Shown: positions 42,018 to 50,581, counted from the stretch's first letter. The stretch: 64,000 nt of DNA from JBBQKQ01 sp043719155 (GCA_043719155.1 JAYSUJ010000022.1:12057-76056); one strand, 5' to 3'. Numbers and translations are program-made. Notes: generated by a model not told the origin, from the letters alone.

Positions 42018-42953
42018 CTAATCTAAATATTTTCTTTTATATTTACTGTGTTCTTCAAAAGTATTGGAATAATACATTTTTCCATCACGACCTGTTAAGT
42101 AAAATAGAAAGTCATTCTTCTTTGGTTTTATCGCAGCAGTCAGAGCCTCTATGCCCGGGTTAGAAATAGGCCCTATAGGCAACCCGGTGTTCAAGTAAGT
42201 GTTGTAATTACTCTTTTTTTTCAAATCACTATAAAGAGTTTTTTCTTTCCACAGACCATTACCATAAAGAACTGTTGCATCAACTTGCAATGGCATATCT
42301 ATTTGAAGTCTATTTTGATAAATACCAGAAATTATCTGCATCTCGTCTAAAGTTCTAGCCTCTCGCTCTAACATAGAAGCGATAATGACTTGTTCTTTGG
42401 TTGGCATTTTACCAAAAACTTTAAACATTTTTTCATTGAACTTGTCATTAAACTCTTTTAAAACTTCTTCAGTAGTCGCAAAGCTATAAAAGTAGTAAGT
42501 GTCTGGAAATAGATACCCTTCCTCGGCTTTGTCTAGAAAAACTTTTTTATCAAACTTTTTTACATACTTAGCGACTCTTTCGGCGATTTGTTTTTTCGTA
42601 AAACCTTCAGGAATAAGAACCGCCAAAGAAATAGGTTTCTTAAAAATCTCATAAATTATTTGATATGTAGACACAGCTTTTTCAAACCTATATTCACCAG
42701 GGTAAAACTTTGTTTTTCCAAAAATTTTTATCGTTACCTTACCCCAAAAAGCTGATCGAATAAAGCCTTTATCTTCCAAACCACTTAATATTTCTGTTCC
42801 TGTGTCATTCTTTTCTATGGTAAAAACTTGGTCAACTGGTATATCTTTTTTAACAGAAAAAATTTGGAATAATACAAAAACTGTTGATACTACAAAAAGC
42901 CAAAGACAGAAATAGAATACTTTAAACTTAGTGAGTCTTTCTTGTTCCCACAT
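42018..42953 (-). CDS. mltG: Endolytic murein transglycosylase
   Basis: Membrane-anchored lytic transglycosylase that cuts nascent glycan strands. One N-terminal helix (about 10-32), a LysM-like region, then the YceG catalytic domain with the catalytic Glu in IIASMLEREAR, QNRLQIDMPLQVDATVLYG, NTYLNTGLPIGPISNPGIEAL and the C-terminal YFLTGRDGKMYYSNTFEEH-like end. At 311 residues it is normal. Confirms that the cell makes peptidoglycan. It is 4 bases downstream of the large membrane protein gene. Confidence 0.93.
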   Translation of the reverse strand: MWEQERLTKFKVFYFCLWLFVVSTVFVLFQIFSVKKDIPVDQVFTIEKNDTGTEILSGLEDKGFIRSAFWGKVTIKIFGKTKFYPGEYRFEKAVSTYQIIYEIFKKPISLAVLIPEGFTKKQIAERVAKYVKKFDKKVFLDKAEEGYLFPDTYYFYSFATTEEVLKEFNDKFNEKMFKVFGKMPTKEQVIIASMLEREARTLDEMQIISGIYQNRLQIDMPLQVDATVLYGNGLWKEKTLYSDLKKKSNYNTYLNTGLPIGPISNPGIEALTAAIKPKKNDFLFYLTGRDGKMYYSNTFEEHSKYKRKYLD

Positions 42954-42957
42954 ATAT

Positions 42958-44487
42958 TTAAATAGGTAAGTTCTTTGGTGGATCGGCTTTTACAGACTGG
43001 ACACGACTTTGTGAGTTTCCAAAAGCTTTGCCAGGAAAATGCCAAAGGGTCACAAGTTCTTCCATGTTTAAAATAACAAAGTTCTCTTTCCTAATAGGTA
43101 GATGCCCTACACCTGTAAAATACTCTTTAACTTCTCCCCACTGAACCATAGCCCAATCCCAACTTTTACCTTTTCTCCATCTAGTCCAAATAGTTTTTAT
43201 TCCGTCCCAATTTCCAGCCTCCATACCTTCAAAGTCATACAGGCCTGCACGAAGTTTAAAAAGCATCCATGTCCAAGATCTTGTTCCCTCTGATCTAGCT
43301 CCAGTTGGATCTAGAAAAGGTGTATCTGTATCGATTGTAACTGTTTCAAACTTAAATTCATTGTAACCAGGTTTACCAAAACTCTTCATTGCACTAACCA
43401 CAGAGAAAACACCTTTGTTCAAATTAAAATCTTTTTTTTCTTTTACATGGTAAAACATTCTTAGTACACAATCAAAAGCAGGTTTCTCAATATTTCTTTG
43501 CAACATTTCTAGTTCAAGTTTGTCAGAAGGTGTAACCTGCATAGCGTTTCGACTTTGCTCTTTAATGTCTCCCACTTTCACTTTTTTACCCTCCTTTTCT
43601 GCTGCCTCAACCTCTGCGTTTGTAAATCTTTTTATTCCTAAAATCTGGTCTATCCTGTTGCTTGTTCTTTTTTTCCATCCTACAATTCCATGTCCCTGTG
43701 GGCTCTCTGAATCGCTAAGGGGTTCGTCAAGAGTTGGCATAATCAAAATCTGAAAGAAAAAACTCTCACCTTTACCGGCACTAGCCATCGCCTCCAAGAG
43801 AGGTGTAAGTGGGTCTATTTTATATTCCTCTTTAGGATCTCGATCTAGACCATAATCAACATAGGTTTTGATTGGCAAAATATTGTCTTTGTCCATATTC
43901 CATCTACCAACATAAAGATTACCCCCCTTTTTTTGATAATCATATTTTAAGCTATAATCAGGCTTTTCAGTTATCTCTATACCTGGATACTGCGAAAAAG
44001 CATAAGCTTTAAAAATTTCAGCATTTTTAGGCTGCGTCATCACCCAAAAAGTGATATCACCTTCCTGAGAGACAATCTCTAAAGAAGAAGACATACGCAA
44101 GCTTCCACTGACATACTTCAAAAAAAACTCCTCCCTCATCTTATTTACCCATTTGTAAATAGGGCCGTCATTTTTCATTTGTTTGTGGCCATGATTGTCA
44201 ACTTCCTTGGTTGGCCTAGGAACCAAAATTTTTTTTGGTTTATGTCCTAACCCTTGGTTTAAAGCATTTAAAACAATCTCCATAGCCGCAGGGTTTTTAT
44301 TAATTTCTTGGGGAAGTTTAATTTCTAAAAAAACCTTGCTATTATAAAATTTATTTACGAGAGTTTTTACCCTATTCACATGTAGCCACCAGGACATGAC
44401 ATAATTTGTACCTTTAAAAGTAAAAGCAAAGAGCAGGGCAACGGCAAAAAGATTAAAGGTTAGTGTGTAAAAAAGAACTGTGTCCAT
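42958..44487 (-). CDS. Large membrane-associated protein of unknown function
   Basis: I choose the ATG at 44487 (MDTVLFYTLTFNLFAV), giving 509 residues. The frame is open to a TTG at 44550, but that stretch contains the terminator of the upstream gene, and a TGCTATACT box lies 10 bases before 44487. An N-terminal hydrophobic segment (about 5-32) is followed by a large soluble part with SSLEIVSQEGDITFWV and FQILIMPTLDEP, rich in aromatics. It resembles the N-terminal domains that in CPR genomes accompany conjugation-type ATPases, but no ATPase is encoded nearby. Function unknown. Confidence 0.65.
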   Translation of the reverse strand: MDTVLFYTLTFNLFAVALLFAFTFKGTNYVMSWWLHVNRVKTLVNKFYNSKVFLEIKLPQEINKNPAAMEIVLNALNQGLGHKPKKILVPRPTKEVDNHGHKQMKNDGPIYKWVNKMREEFFLKYVSGSLRMSSSLEIVSQEGDITFWVMTQPKNAEIFKAYAFSQYPGIEITEKPDYSLKYDYQKKGGNLYVGRWNMDKDNILPIKTYVDYGLDRDPKEEYKIDPLTPLLEAMASAGKGESFFFQILIMPTLDEPLSDSESPQGHGIVGWKKRTSNRIDQILGIKRFTNAEVEAAEKEGKKVKVGDIKEQSRNAMQVTPSDKLELEMLQRNIEKPAFDCVLRMFYHVKEKKDFNLNKGVFSVVSAMKSFGKPGYNEFKFETVTIDTDTPFLDPTGARSEGTRSWTWMLFKLRAGLYDFEGMEAGNWDGIKTIWTRWRKGKSWDWAMVQWGEVKEYFTGVGHLPIRKENFVILNMEELVTLWHFPGKAFGNSQSRVQSVKADPPKNLPI

Positions 44488-44520
44488 AGTTAAAAACAGT
44501 ATAGCAGGCAGTTTAAAAAA

Positions 44521-44575
44521 AACAAACAAAAAAACTTGAAAATCTTTCAAGTTTTTTTTGTTTGTTTTTTAATCT
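44521..44575. terminator. Bidirectional-looking terminator after the sigma4/HARE-HTH gene
   Basis: AAACTTGAAA and TTTCAAGTTT arms (44532-44541, 44545-44554) flanked by A runs on one side and T runs on the other. It lies just past the stop at 44583 on the minus strand. Confidence 0.75.
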
Positions 44576-44582
44576 TTAACCT

Positions 44583-45623
44583 TTAAACTTTCTTTACTGA
44601 ATATTTCCCATCAGTACTTTTATCAAAAAACTTTGGATTTTGTAGGTTCACAACTACGGTATTGTCTTTTACAACTCTCTCTTTTTTAACTAAATCTATA
44701 ATATCATTTTTGGAAAGAGGAGTATTGGCACGATTCATCACTTCGGTGATAACATCTCGGACAATACCACCACTATGGCCCCATTCTCTTAGACCATAAA
44801 TGCCACGACCAACTAAAACAAAGCGAGTGTCACGGATAAGCTCATTATGACAAGTTGCAACATGGGCTTTTCGCTTGAATTCAACAAAAATCTCTTTCGC
44901 TACATCTCTAAAGTGCATTGGACGCCCAGACTTTCTTACCACTAAGTATGCGAAATCCTTTATACCACGAGTCTTGATGTTCGGAGAAGTTTTCTTGCCC
45001 CACTCGCCCATTTGGTTTTTACCTAAAGTTTTAGAAAGCGAGAGGTATTTGAAAAGCATCTCTTTAGACTTGTAAACCTCATGCAACTCTTCTATTTGCT
45101 TTGAAAATCTGTCAAGCAACACATCCTCAGCTATCATTTCTTCTTCAGTTATATTTTGATGCAAATTTGAAAGTCCACCATGTACTGTGTCTTTGATTTT
45201 TGAGTCAATTGACCAATGTTTGTTAAAAGTCTCGTCTTCTTTAGTAGATTTAAAATCATCATGAAGTACTAAATAAAAATGTATATGATTTTGAGTAAGC
45301 TTATCTTTTGCAATTTCATCTAAAAAAGTTTCTTCATGCACAACTCCACCAGCATCTTGCATTATTTTTTTAATTTCATCGAAAGATGTAGACTCAGCTA
45401 AAAAGTTGTCACTTTTCTTGATCATTTTCAAAGCAAAATTCTCTATCTGTCTTACTCGCTCACGAGTGATGCCATATTTCTTACCAATACTTTCCAATGT
45501 TTTTCGGTCACCAAGCTCACTTAGTCCAAAACGCCCGACAACAACTTCTCTTGCTCTTGTGTTAAGTGGAGACAGCAAGTTTTTAGTAGTTTTTTTCGGA
45601 GAAAATGTGATTTTGCTTTTCAT
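44583..45623 (-). CDS. Sigma-region-4-like / HARE-HTH DNA-binding protein
   Basis: The 346-residue protein begins with a helix-turn-helix matching sigma-70 region 4 (LNTRAREVVVGRFGLS, then LESIGKKYGITRERVRQIE), but regions 1-3 are absent, so it is not a full sigma factor. The C-terminal half contains a HARE-HTH domain (about 225-300, FAYLVVRKSGRPMHFRDVAKEI ... GRGIYGLREWG), the winged helix also found in the RNA polymerase delta subunit. The middle is a helical linker. It could modulate RNA polymerase at -35 boxes. The ATG at 45623 is preferred to starts upstream that overlap a TGATATAAT promoter. Confidence 0.8.
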   Translation of the reverse strand: MKSKITFSPKKTTKNLLSPLNTRAREVVVGRFGLSELGDRKTLESIGKKYGITRERVRQIENFALKMIKKSDNFLAESTSFDEIKKIMQDAGGVVHEETFLDEIAKDKLTQNHIHFYLVLHDDFKSTKEDETFNKHWSIDSKIKDTVHGGLSNLHQNITEEEMIAEDVLLDRFSKQIEELHEVYKSKEMLFKYLSLSKTLGKNQMGEWGKKTSPNIKTRGIKDFAYLVVRKSGRPMHFRDVAKEIFVEFKRKAHVATCHNELIRDTRFVLVGRGIYGLREWGHSGGIVRDVITEVMNRANTPLSKNDIIDLVKKERVVKDNTVVVNLQNPKFFDKSTDGKYSVKKV

Positions 45624-45713
45624 ATTTTTTATTTTTCTTATAAACATTATATCACAATTTGACAAAGTTAGCAACAGTGTTGTAAAAAGTTATACACATT
45701 TTGAACCCTAAAT

Positions 45714-48635
45714 CTAGAGTACTATATTTACAATCTTGTTTTTAACTACAATAATTTTTTTAGGAGCAACTTCACCTACCCATTTTTTGTAATTTTCCAG
45801 ATCTTTCGCCAGCTTTATCACTTCATCATCGCTTAAATTTACAGCACAAGCAAAAGAGTCTCGCAACTTTCCATTAACTTGAAATGCAATGTTGGTAGTA
45901 TTGGCAACTATTTTAGTTGCGTCAAACTTTGGCCAAGAAGTTTTGTGTATAGAATAGTTTGTATTAGATAGACTTTCCCAAATCTCTTCAGTAAAAAATG
46001 GACAGATAGGTGTTAAAAGTTTGAGAAGAGTCTTGTAATCTTCTAAATTAATTTTCTGACTTTTGGTTTTGTCTACGGCATTTGTAAAAATCATCAGTTG
46101 AGCTATGGCAGTGTTAAACTGCAACTTTTCATAATCCTCTTCACACTTTTTAATAGTTTGATTCAACACTGTTTCTATGTTTTCGTCTTTTATATCTACT
46201 TCATTTATTTTGTATTGCAAATCCCAAACTCTCTCTATAAATCTTCTTGGACCTACTATAGCCTTTGAGTTCCAATTTGAAGAGTCGTGGTATGGGCCTG
46301 TAAAGGCCAAATAAAGCCTTAAAGTATCAGCCCCAAATTGTCTTGCTACGTCGTCTGGGTTGATGACATTTCCATATCGTTTAGACATCTTTCGCCCATC
46401 TTCTCCCATAATTAAGCCTACAGCTTCTAGTCTCTTAAATGGCTCTTTTGTGGTCAGTACATTTTTGTCAAATAAAAACAGGTTCCAAAAACGACCATAT
46501 ATCAAATGTCTTGTGGCATGCTCTAAGCCTCCTAAATAAATATCTACATCACCCCAATATTTTTCCTCAACACTGCCAACCAAAAAGTTTTCATTGTTTG
46601 GGTCCATGTAGCGCAACCAATACCAACTACTTCCTGCCCATTGCGGCATAGTGTTTGTTTCTCTTTTAAATAATTCCCCCTTTAGGTCACTTACAAATTC
46701 CCCACTTTCATTTATAAAACCATAAACGTCTGTGAATTCTTTAATATTTGCAAGCGGTGACTCGCCGTCACCTGTTGGCTCATAGCTTTCTACTTCAGGT
46801 AAAAATACAGGCAATTCAGTATCTGCAACAAGATAATTTTTCTTTACTTCGTTTCCAATACTGTCTTTCTCAATTCTAGAAACAATCGGAAAAGGTTCAC
46901 CCCAATATCTTTGTCTGGCAAAAACCCAATCTCGTAATTTGTACTTTGTTACCATTTTTCCACCTACAAAATCAACAATTTTTCTGCCAGCCTCTTCACT
47001 TTTTTGTCCATCAAATTTTCCAGAATTAACTAAAATGCCATTTTCCGTAAATAGTTTACCATTTAAATATTCGTCGAAATAAAATTTATGATGTTTGGTA
47101 AATTTTAATGAAGTTAAAATTTCTTCTTTGGTTTTCCAGTCACCAATTTTAGTTCTCTCATCTACAATTTCTCCACGCTCATCATTTTCTAAAATAACTT
47201 CAAAAATCGCATCGTGACAAAGCTCTTCAACAACTTTTCTTGGTTTGTACCCTCTACTAAAAGCATTTTCAAAAATAGTTTTAACGGACTTAATATTTTT
47301 GTATCCTGTTTCTTCTGTAACCTCTCTTCTTACAGCATCGTCAGCACTTTCTCCTGTCTCTAGGCTGCCACCCGCCATTCCCTCTTCCGCCCCAAAGTCT
47401 ATTACATAATACTTTTCCTCTGACCAGTGTTTTACTATAGCTGTGGCAGCTTTAAATTCACGAATGTTTTCTTCACTTTTTGGCGTACTTGGTCCATCCA
47501 TAAGTGTAAAAGGTGCTACTACTTGTTTTTTTTCAATCCCAAACATATTTGCGAACTCGGCGTCTCTTTCGTCATGTGCTGGCACAGCCATTATTGCCCC
47601 TGCACCGTAACTTGCCAAAACATAGTCGGCAATATAAACTGGAACTTGTTTTTGGTTGGTTGGGTTTATAGCAACTACACCTTCTAATTTCACCCCAGTT
47701 TTTTCACGGCCTTCTGCACCTCTTTCAATTTCAGTTTTATCCTTAGCTCCTAAAATATACTTTTCAACCTCAATGCTATTTGAAATTAAATTTTTTTCCA
47801 AGTATTCTTTTACAAGTTTATGTTCTGGTGCAAATACACAGTAAGTACAGCCAAATAATGTGTCAGGACGTGTGGTAAAAATTGTAAATTTGTTTTTTAC
47901 TTCTCCACAAACTAAGTCAAAAACTATTTCCGCCCCCTCACTTTTTCCTATCCAGTTTCGCTGCATCTCTTTAATACTTTCTTTCCACTCCAAATTGTCC
48001 ACCCCACTTAAAAGCTGCTCTGCATAGTCGGTGATGCGTATCACCCATTGTCTAATAGGTTTTTTTTCAACTACACTACTGCAACGCTCACACTTACCAT
48101 CTTCTAAGTCCTCATTTGCTAGACCAGTTTTACAGCTTGGACACCAATTTATCGGCTCAAAGCTCTCATAACAAAGTCCTGCTTTGAAAAGCTGTTTAAA
48201 AATCCATTGCGTCCATTTATAAAATTTAGGATCTGTAGTATTAACAGTTCTGTCCCAGTCGTAAGAGAGTCCCAACATTTTCATTTGTTTCTCGAAATTG
48301 TCAGTATTTTTTTTAGTAGAGATTTTTGGATTTATTTTATTTTTAATAGCAAATTGTTCTGCAGGTAAACCAAAAGCATCCCAACCTGTAGCATGCAAAA
48401 CGTTATACCCTTGCATTCTTTTTAGACGCGAATAAATATCTGAAGCTGAGAAAATTTTAGCGTGCCCAGCATGCAAACCCTCGCCACTTGGATAAGGAAA
48501 CATGTCTAAAACATGCATCTTTTTTTTACTTAAATCTAACTCAGTTTTGTACAACTTAGCTTCTTCCCATTTTTGGGCCCATTTAGCTTCAATATCTTTA
48601 GGACTATAGAGTTTTTTAAGATTGTTTTGTGACAT
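45714..48635 (-). CDS. leuS: Leucyl-tRNA synthetase with an inserted Nudix domain
   Basis: Charges tRNA-Leu. HIGH variant HAGH in PYPSGEGLHAGHAK, zinc-binding CPSC and CERC, the editing domain (TRPDTLFGCTY and GAGAIMAVPAHDERD), KMSKR for KMSKS (EDGRKMSKRYGN) and an anticodon-binding end. At 973 residues it is about 130-150 longer than usual. The excess (about 371-520) contains a full Nudix box: G423, E429, then REVTEETGY at 437-445. It sits just after the editing-domain motif VPAHDERDAEFA and before the NSGKFDG segment. The frame is continuous. Confidence 0.96.
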   Translation of the reverse strand: MSQNNLKKLYSPKDIEAKWAQKWEEAKLYKTELDLSKKKMHVLDMFPYPSGEGLHAGHAKIFSASDIYSRLKRMQGYNVLHATGWDAFGLPAEQFAIKNKINPKISTKKNTDNFEKQMKMLGLSYDWDRTVNTTDPKFYKWTQWIFKQLFKAGLCYESFEPINWCPSCKTGLANEDLEDGKCERCSSVVEKKPIRQWVIRITDYAEQLLSGVDNLEWKESIKEMQRNWIGKSEGAEIVFDLVCGEVKNKFTIFTTRPDTLFGCTYCVFAPEHKLVKEYLEKNLISNSIEVEKYILGAKDKTEIERGAEGREKTGVKLEGVVAINPTNQKQVPVYIADYVLASYGAGAIMAVPAHDERDAEFANMFGIEKKQVVAPFTLMDGPSTPKSEENIREFKAATAIVKHWSEEKYYVIDFGAEEGMAGGSLETGESADDAVRREVTEETGYKNIKSVKTIFENAFSRGYKPRKVVEELCHDAIFEVILENDERGEIVDERTKIGDWKTKEEILTSLKFTKHHKFYFDEYLNGKLFTENGILVNSGKFDGQKSEEAGRKIVDFVGGKMVTKYKLRDWVFARQRYWGEPFPIVSRIEKDSIGNEVKKNYLVADTELPVFLPEVESYEPTGDGESPLANIKEFTDVYGFINESGEFVSDLKGELFKRETNTMPQWAGSSWYWLRYMDPNNENFLVGSVEEKYWGDVDIYLGGLEHATRHLIYGRFWNLFLFDKNVLTTKEPFKRLEAVGLIMGEDGRKMSKRYGNVINPDDVARQFGADTLRLYLAFTGPYHDSSNWNSKAIVGPRRFIERVWDLQYKINEVDIKDENIETVLNQTIKKCEEDYEKLQFNTAIAQLMIFTNAVDKTKSQKINLEDYKTLLKLLTPICPFFTEEIWESLSNTNYSIHKTSWPKFDATKIVANTTNIAFQVNGKLRDSFACAVNLSDDEVIKLAKDLENYKKWVGEVAPKKIIVVKNKIVNIVL

Positions 48636-48683
48636 ATTTTTTGTAAAATTATTCTAATTACATGATACACTATTTCACAACTT

Positions 48684-49271
48684 ATGGTCAAATTAAAATC
48701 ACCTCAAAATTTTGATGAAAAAATCACAAGTGCCATGGGGTCTGTGCCCTCTATCATAATCCACACACTTTTATTTATCACTTTTCTTTTATCCCCGTTT
48801 TTTGGATTTGACCTAGAGAAATCACTTTTGGTTTTAACCACAGTAGTTTCTTTAGAAGCTATATACTTGGCTTTATTTATTCAGATATCCTTAAATAGGC
48901 AGAGTAAAACAATAGCCGAGGTTTCCGAAGACATTGAAGAAATCCAAGAGGACGTAGAAGATATTCAGGAAAATGTTGAAGAAATCCAAGAGGACGTAGA
49001 GGAAGTCTCAAAGGATGTAGAAGAAATTAACGAAAGTGTAGAGGAGATAGAGAAAGATGTAGACGAACTAAGTGAGGACGTAGAAGAGTTGCAAGAAGAC
49101 CTCGAGGAGTCCGAAAAAGAAGATGAAAATGAAGAAAGAACTGAAAAAGAACAAGAAAGAATCGAGAATCAAAAAGAAAAGATACGGCAAGCTGACCAAA
49201 AAAAGCGTCTTGAAAAAATGGAGAATCTTTTAGAAAGTCTTTTAGGAGAAATTTCTAATTTAAAAAAATAA
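48684..49271 (+). CDS. DUF1003-like membrane protein with a heptad-repeat coiled coil
   Basis: 195 residues. Two hydrophobic helices (about 25-45 and 48-70) with LALFIQISLNRQSK, like the NRQ end of DUF1003 / low-affinity-iron-permease-like membrane domains. Then nine consecutive exact heptads from about residue 79 (VSEDIEE, IQEDVED, IQENVEE, IQEDVEE, VSKDVEE, INESVEE, IEKDVDE, LSEDVEE, LQEDLEE) form an uninterrupted acidic coiled coil. A Lys/Glu-rich end follows. Probably an oligomer anchored in the membrane with a long cytoplasmic stalk. Monocistronic. Confidence 0.7.
   Translation: MVKLKSPQNFDEKITSAMGSVPSIIIHTLLFITFLLSPFFGFDLEKSLLVLTTVVSLEAIYLALFIQISLNRQSKTIAEVSEDIEEIQEDVEDIQENVEEIQEDVEEVSKDVEEINESVEEIEKDVDELSEDVEELQEDLEESEKEDENEERTEKEQERIENQKEKIRQADQKKRLEKMENLLESLLGEISNLKK
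48922..49110 (+). repeat. Nine degenerate 21-base tandem repeats encoding heptads
   Basis: The units share the pattern GAAGAAATCCAAGAGGACGT with third-position drift; two copies are exact over about 20 bases. They encode the acidic heptads of the coiled coil and can expand or contract by slippage without frameshift. Confidence 0.7.
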
Positions 49272-49380
49272 TTTTGTTTTTTAAATGATTTAGTGTAAAA
49301 TGTCAATACTTGTGGTAAATCTATCACAAAGTGATTTACGCTTTGTCGGTAACCCAGATAAAACGCTAAAGGAGACATCC

Positions 49381-49761
49381 GTGTCAAACTATGCTTTCTA
49401 TTTACTGGTTCTGCTTGGTTTGTGCCACTGGCTTGGTGACTTTTCACATCTGACTACAAAATGGATGCAGGAAGCCAAGCGTTACGGACATCCGTTCGAA
49501 CCCATCCTTGCACACGCATGTGCGCACGGAGGCTTGATGTGTCTCGCACTGCAACTAAGCAGTGCAAGTCAAACCAGGATACTATGGACTTGTTTGTTTC
49601 AAGTGTTGATGCACTTTTGCATCGACATGACAAAAGGCGCGCTAAATGGGCTGTACCCCAGCTTGGAAAACCAAAGAGAGAAACCATATTGGTATATCTT
49701 TGGCTTCGACCAGTTTTTGCACTTCTTTACTATCTTGGTCATGGTTAAAGCCCTAACCTGA
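49381..49761 (+). CDS. DUF3307 family membrane protein (126 aa)
   Basis: The GTG at 49381 follows AAAGGAG by 6-7 bases; an ATG at 49300 in frame has no ribosome-binding site. Conserved polar residues sit in hydrophobic helices: HWLGDF near the start, then LAHACAHGGLM, LMHFCIDMTKGALN and FGFDQFLHFFTI. The HxxxDF ... HxxxH ... HxxxD..K ... DQxxH pattern is that of DUF3307 membrane proteins (function unknown), and the His/Asp set suggests a metal site. First of three tandem plus-strand solitary units. Confidence 0.75.
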   Translation: MSNYAFYLLVLLGLCHWLGDFSHLTTKWMQEAKRYGHPFEPILAHACAHGGLMCLALQLSSASQTRILWTCLFQVLMHFCIDMTKGALNGLYPSLENQREKPYWYIFGFDQFLHFFTILVMVKALT

Positions 49762-49781
49762 TTTGAAGAAGGGGTGTAAGT

Positions 49782-49810
49782 GGTCGGCAACGCAAGTTGC
49801 CGACCTTTTT
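49782..49810 (+). terminator. Terminator, copy 1 of an identical pair
   Basis: GGTCGGCAAC (49782-49791), GCAA loop, perfect complement (49796-49805), then five T. The same 24-base hairpin recurs at 50582. Confidence 0.92.
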
Positions 49811-49823
49811 ATATTTCTTTTTT

Positions 49824-49852
49824 TTGCATTTTCAAATCATTTCAGTTAAAAT
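49824..49852 (+). promoter_or_regulatory. Promoter of the Cys-rich 58-residue protein gene
   Basis: TTGCAT, 17 bases, TAAAAT; leader of about 43 bases to the GTG at 49902. Confidence 0.5.
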
Positions 49853-49901
49853 GTAAAAGCAGGAAAAAACTGCAAAACAGAAATGCATTAGGAGAGTAAA
49901 A

Positions 49902-50078
49902 GTGGACACCACCAGTACACCCTCAACCAAATTCTGCATCGGAGACCCAGGCGACGAATGCGACTCAAAGAGTTGTTCCTGCTGCAAAAAGAGCAGCAAG
50001 AAAAGCCAAACGAAGGAACTTCAAAGCCAGGGCGACAACCTAACCAAATTTGTCGTTCTATCTTTTGCAAAAAGATAA
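49902..50078 (+). CDS. Small Cys-rich protein (58 aa)
   Basis: Starts at GTG 49902, 7 bases after AGGAG. The sequence MDTTSTPSTKFCIGDPGD continues with ECDSKSCSCCKKSSKKSQ. Five Cys fall within 17 residues (positions 12, 20, 25, 27, 28), a spacing that could bind zinc or form disulfides. The rest is polar and Lys-rich. No family recognised. It has its own promoter and terminator between the DUF3307 gene and the 105-residue protein gene. Confidence 0.5.
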   Translation: MDTTSTPSTKFCIGDPGDECDSKSCSCCKKSSKKSQTKELQSQGDNLTKFVVLSFAKR

Positions 50079-50098
50079 ACGCAGAACATTGAATAGTG

Positions 50099-50138
50099 AG
50101 TGTGTAAGTCGACCACAAGTCGCTTTCACACTTTTTTT
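50099..50138 (+). terminator. Terminator of the Cys-rich protein gene
   Basis: Interrupted stem AGTGTG / CACACT, AAG / CTT, CGAC / GTCG around a short CACAA loop, then a run of seven T. Confidence 0.8.
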
Positions 50139-50152
50139 ATTTAAATCTAAAT

Positions 50153-50180
50153 TTGACTTTTTATAAATTTATAGTAAAAT
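50153..50180 (+). promoter_or_regulatory. Promoter of the 105-residue protein gene
   Basis: TTGACT, 16 bases, TAAAAT; leader of about 50 bases that contains a hairpin (50182-50220). Confidence 0.55.
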
Positions 50181-50181
50181 A

Positions 50182-50220
50182 CTAGGACTCATACGGCATC
50201 CGCTGTAGTGAGAATCCTAG
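50182..50220 (+). promoter_or_regulatory. 5' leader hairpin
   Basis: CTAGGACTCA pairs with TGAG and TCCTAG (two-base bulge) 12 bases before the AAGGAA ribosome-binding site region. It could regulate or protect the message of the 105-residue protein. Confidence 0.45.
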
Positions 50221-50235
50221 AGAAGGAAACTGCCT

Positions 50236-50553
50236 ATGGCAGACCAAGACAAAGAGCTCGACGAAATCCTGGCAAAACTCAAGAGCGCCGGAATCGGAGT
50301 CTCCGTCATGCAAGGATGGGACGTCGCCAAGTTGTTGTCCGAAGTAACTCGCGAGGACAACAACCAGTTCCCTCCGGAACTGACGGCAAAAGCTGCTGGT
50401 ATGCGCGACGCCTTCTTCCAAGAATACGAAGTTGTCGTAAAGGCCCTAGCGGTCAAACACGGCATTGATCTCCTTGATGGAAATCTCGAGATCGCCATCG
50501 ATATGGTTGAGCTCGCCAAGGCCGGCAAGTCGCAAGGTGAGCCGGCAGCCTGA
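50236..50553 (+). CDS. Small acidic helical protein (105 aa)
   Basis: The ATG at 50236 follows AAGGAAA. Mostly helical (ADQDKELDEILAKLKSAG, later AFFQEYEVVVKALAVKHG), no Cys, no membrane segment, ending in a flexible GKSQGEPAA. Codons ending in C or G are frequent (CTC GAC, ATC CTG, GTC TCC), giving a clearly higher G+C content than the AT-rich surrounding genes. This may reflect high expression or foreign origin. Solitary unit with its own promoter, leader hairpin and terminator. Not recognised. Confidence 0.7.
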   Translation: MADQDKELDEILAKLKSAGIGVSVMQGWDVAKLLSEVTREDNNQFPPELTAKAAGMRDAFFQEYEVVVKALAVKHGIDLLDGNLEIAIDMVELAKAGKSQGEPAA

Positions 50554-50581
50554 TAGCTCTCAGGCAACTCTAGAAAAAGTA

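Noticed and set aside
44488..44550. Longer N-terminus of the large membrane protein from a TTG
   Set aside because: This stretch is the upstream gene's terminator hairpin plus the gene's own -10 box.
48636..48683. T-box or amino-acid leader for leuS
   Set aside because: The gap is only 48 bases and has neither a T-box motif nor a terminator/antiterminator pair.
49454..49790. Minus-strand ORFs opposite the DUF3307 gene
   Set aside because: They are shadows of a plus-strand gene that has promoter, SD, family motifs and terminator.
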